From contig NC_092672.1 of assembly GCF_964355755.1 (NCBI RefSeq), positions 15,932,501-15,996,500 of the forward strand: a stretch of DNA of 64,000 nucleotides, in the 5' to 3' direction. The stretch is from Antedon mediterranea (lineage: Eukaryota > Echinodermata > Crinoidea > Comatulida > Antedonidae). Positions 61,381 to 64,000 of this stretch are shown here, one piece after another (position 1 is the first letter of the stretch; each line of letters starts with the position of its first letter). Both the position numbers and the translations under genes were made by a program. The notes beneath the pieces are model-generated. The model saw only the letters and a program-made list of their open reading frames with translations. It did not search any database and had not been told where the DNA came from.

Positions 61381-61982
61381 GTATTCTTTATATTTCGTAG
61401 TTTGTGGTATACTTGCTTTTAGCAATTGAGTTGATATTTTTAATAGAAGAAGAAACTATTTATGTGGCTACAGGTTGTCTGTTTCGACTTCAATGTAATT
61501 TGTCTGTGATTTGTTTGTGCTGTATATATTCCATGAAAATATGAACACCATCAACATCAAGGTATCTTTACTATTGATCAATTCAAGATACTGGAACTAG
61601 GTGCTTATTTGAGGCAAATCCTTCAATTGTGATAACATTTTAAAGCACAGTTATTCATTGGGGTATTCAAAAAAATTAAAATGGAAGGATTTCTCCAAAA
61701 TTTGGCCAGGAGAAAGCAGCCATTTTGGATTTAAAAAGAAGCCCATCTTGAAATCAAGCACACTGGGCAAAATAGTATGAGCTTCTTTTCGAGAAACAAG
61801 GTGATTTAATGCCAGATAACTTGATGCAAATATAATGTAGGATCAAGTTTATATCTTAAATTCATTTTACAGTTTGTGTTTTGATCACGAATATGTAAAA
61901 ATGGCAGGTAACGTCTAAAAAAAAACTTTCCAAAAGTAATCTCAAAAAGAATTCTATCTCGAAAAGAAGCACATCTTTAAAA
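61381..61982. other. Start of intron 15
   Basis: Unassigned sequence; no exon encoding the second Walker B is present. Confidence 0.5.
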
Positions 61983-62165
61983 CTAGATTTGAACTCATCA
62001 CCCTTACGAGTTCAGGTTATCCGTGCGGAAACGCAACATGCTCATACATTGAAATGTAAATGCCGATCCTATGACATGAATAAAATATGTTTCAGTTCTG
62101 AATTGTACCTATTTTGTATCGTAAAGCATAACAGTATTTACAGAATACACTGTATATTGTAATTG
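61983..62165 (-). mobile_element. Helitron H1, 3' fragment (copy h)
   Basis: Minus strand: decayed hairpin actcgtaagggtgatgagt, then caaatCTAG and host T. The body matches H1 (tgtaccattttg-like, gtatttacagaatacactgt on plus). Confidence 0.7.
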
Positions 62166-62329
62166 TAGTTTTGTGTCAGGGAGTTGAGTAATTAGATGTT
62201 TTGCCCTACTCTGACGTAATGTGTACTTTATACCAGGGAGTTGACAACTCCCTGTTTATACTAAGTACATTTGAGAATACTTGCGAAAAAATTCCCAAGT
62301 AGTTCTTGCGAATTCCTTTAAAACTAATT
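62166..62329. repeat. Spacer with short hairpin
   Basis: cagggagttgacaactccct (from 62234) is a perfect short palindrome; the gggagttg motif also occurs at ~62180. Confidence 0.4.
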
Positions 62330-62710
62330 AAAAGCTACCTTTTCAATCATGTTCAGTTTACTTCCTTAAATAATTTTAACTCTTCCTATTCCTGTTTAAC
62401 CTGGTCCACTTCTATTCTTGATTTTGGTTAACGATATACCAAACAGCTCTAAATTACTAAATTTTATCTTATTTGCTGACGACACAAATAATTTTTTCTC
62501 TCATCCTAAATTAAATACCTTGTTTAAAATTGTTAATGATGAGTTACTTAAAGTTTCAAATTGGCTCAAGCATAATAAATTTACTCTTAATACATCCAAA
62601 ACGAACTATATAATATTTTCTAAACGTAAAATTTCATAATTCTTTAAATGAACAAATATACATTGATAATAAAATGATCGAACAAGTTAATGAAACACAA
62701 TTTTTAGGGA
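62330..62710 (+). pseudogene. Non-LTR reverse transcriptase fragment
   Basis: Plus-strand PGPLLFLILVNDIPNS, then FILFADDTNNFF (motif C) and LNTSKTNYIIFSKRK. Most of motif B just upstream is deleted and a stop intervenes; the homology ends abruptly at ~62707. The frame 62418-62639 is the best-kept part. Confidence 0.75.
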
Positions 62711-64000
62711 ACGTAAAATCAGGGTATAGTGGGGAACCTAATGTAATTCCGTGAGATTTTAATGCTCAAGTTGAGTTCTTGGCAGTTTTGGAATCCTTGG
62801 GACCAGCAGAATTCATTGCAACTGGGGGCCAATTTTTCCCGACCCAATTTTGGCCGCCATCTTGGATTTCAAAATGGCCCCCATTTTTTACTCAAAACTG
62901 ATAGTAGCTCCTATTATAAACCACGTACGAACGTAATTTGTGTGATAAATCTTACAATATGATGATAAATCAGTCCAATGGTACAATTTATAATAATAGC
63001 ATATGGCAGCCATATTGAATTCCAAGATGGCCACCATTAAAAACGTATATAATGTATGAATTTTATAGTCAAGGTCCTCGTGTATTTCCGTAGGATTTTA
63101 ATGCCCAAAGTGAAATTTCACTATTTTTTAATATGGTGGTAGGATACCAAAAATGCTAGGTAACCAATTTTCACGATCCCGTAACCATGGTAACAGCCCC
63201 AAGATCAAAATGGCGCCCAATTGGCCCTATCTCCGTATCCCTTTGGTCTATCAACAATATATTGGTATTAAAATACTCGGAGCGTATATATTTATATTCA
63301 TTGTAATGGAACATTTTGACGAAATGTAATAGGAAATGCTATTTTTCTGCACTATTGACCTTTGACCTTGACTTGCATTGTATCTAAAAAACGGCTGGTC
63401 ATTGAAATTTAAAAATGGTCTCAAATTGCTGAGACCATACATATTTATATTTATTGTAATGCAACATTTTGTTAGAAAATGACCGTAAAGTTATTGACCT
63501 TTGACCTAATAAACATGAACTTGATATATACAATAATCGGCAATTTAAACAATGGGTTTATACATATTATTATCATTTGAATATCTAATTTCTAATTCAC
63601 ATACTTAGTTTTTATATATTTATAAATATTAATCAATCAATACCATGCATTTATTGTGTCAGCATCCTCGTCCCATTCTTTCCATTAAGACAGTCAAAGG
63701 AGTGAGTGTGGTTGATTCTTAAACTTTGTACCTTTCCATTTTATTTCCTAATGCTTGTTTTTCTTGAAACAATTTCATATATATAGGTTTCTTATACATT
63801 GAACTGCTGCCGGCCATACATTATTACGTGTTCGTAGATGATAATTTGATTGCTTGGTTCAGTTGCTTGATTAGACGTTCCTTGGGGTTGCTTCTTTGAT
63901 GTGTCGATATAAGAAGTAATCTTCCAATGCTAACATTGACTGCCATTTTGTAGTTATATCGTCAAGCCAAGGAATCGGTTTAGATTAGATAGAGTGAGAT
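62711..64000. repeat. Diverged repeats with gccatcttgg and tgacctttgacc motifs
   Basis: 62760-63060 has several variants of ggccgccatcttggatt and its complement. 63290-63510 has atatttatatttattgtaat, gcaacattttgt and tgacctttgacct blocks that loosely resemble the octamer element unit. After 63540 nothing is recognised. Confidence 0.4.

Noticed and set aside
61381-64000. Next ABCF3 exon (second Walker B, LDEPTNHLD-like)
   Set aside because: Looked for gatgaacc-type coding on the plus strand and found none before the window ends.

Overview
The window is animal (metazoan) nuclear DNA, AT-rich and very dense in repeats. The family mix (Rex1/CR1-like and L2-like non-LTR retrotransposons, a Penelope-like element with hammerhead ribozyme motifs, Helitron-like elements, many TA-flanked MITEs, tRNA-derived SINEs, frequent TAGGCCTA motifs) suggests an invertebrate, perhaps an echinoderm or related marine deuterostome. 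That placement is inference from texture, not proof.

One host gene crosses almost the whole window on the + strand: ABCF3, a soluble twin-cassette ABC-F ATPase. I reconstruct 15 internal coding exons between 738 and 61380. All have AG/GT borders and compatible phases, and together give about 560 uninterrupted codons. The 5' exons lie before base 1, and the end of the second ATPase domain (Walker B onward) lies beyond base 64000. Coding sequence is 1,680 of 64,000 bases. The two largest introns (4882-18112 and 31065-47322) hold most of the transposons.

Layout: 1-4881, exons 1-5 with a TA-flanked MITE, a 21-bp minisatellite and a foldback. 4882-18112, a TTAA-flanked element, a long-TIR element carrying a nested pogo-like element, two Helitron copies (family H1) and a degenerate satellite. 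18113-31064, exons 6-12 with minisatellites, a 1.5-kb foldback, Helitron family H2, and paired SINEs and MITEs. 31065-47322, a 3.4-kb inverted-repeat element built of about 340-bp units rich in the octamer ATGCAAAT, a near-intact reverse transcriptase copy, a Penelope-like remnant with hammerhead motifs, and a 2.7-kb L2-like element. 47456-55615, more Helitrons, including head-to-tail copies, and a retrotransposon nested in a TTAA element. 55797-61247, a 4-kb TIR element containing an array of hairpin units, plus a half copy of the octamer element. After 61380, repeat remnants only.

The parts with the most novelty are the octamer palindrome (34401-37772), the 4-kb element with its hairpin array (56067-60108), Helitron families H1 and H2 with precise TC/CTAG ends and tandem junctions, the hammerhead/Penelope locus (42947-43815), and a phase-compatible candidate alternative first exon of ABCF3 (17171-17205). 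All calls were made by reading; no alignment, folding or database search was run.
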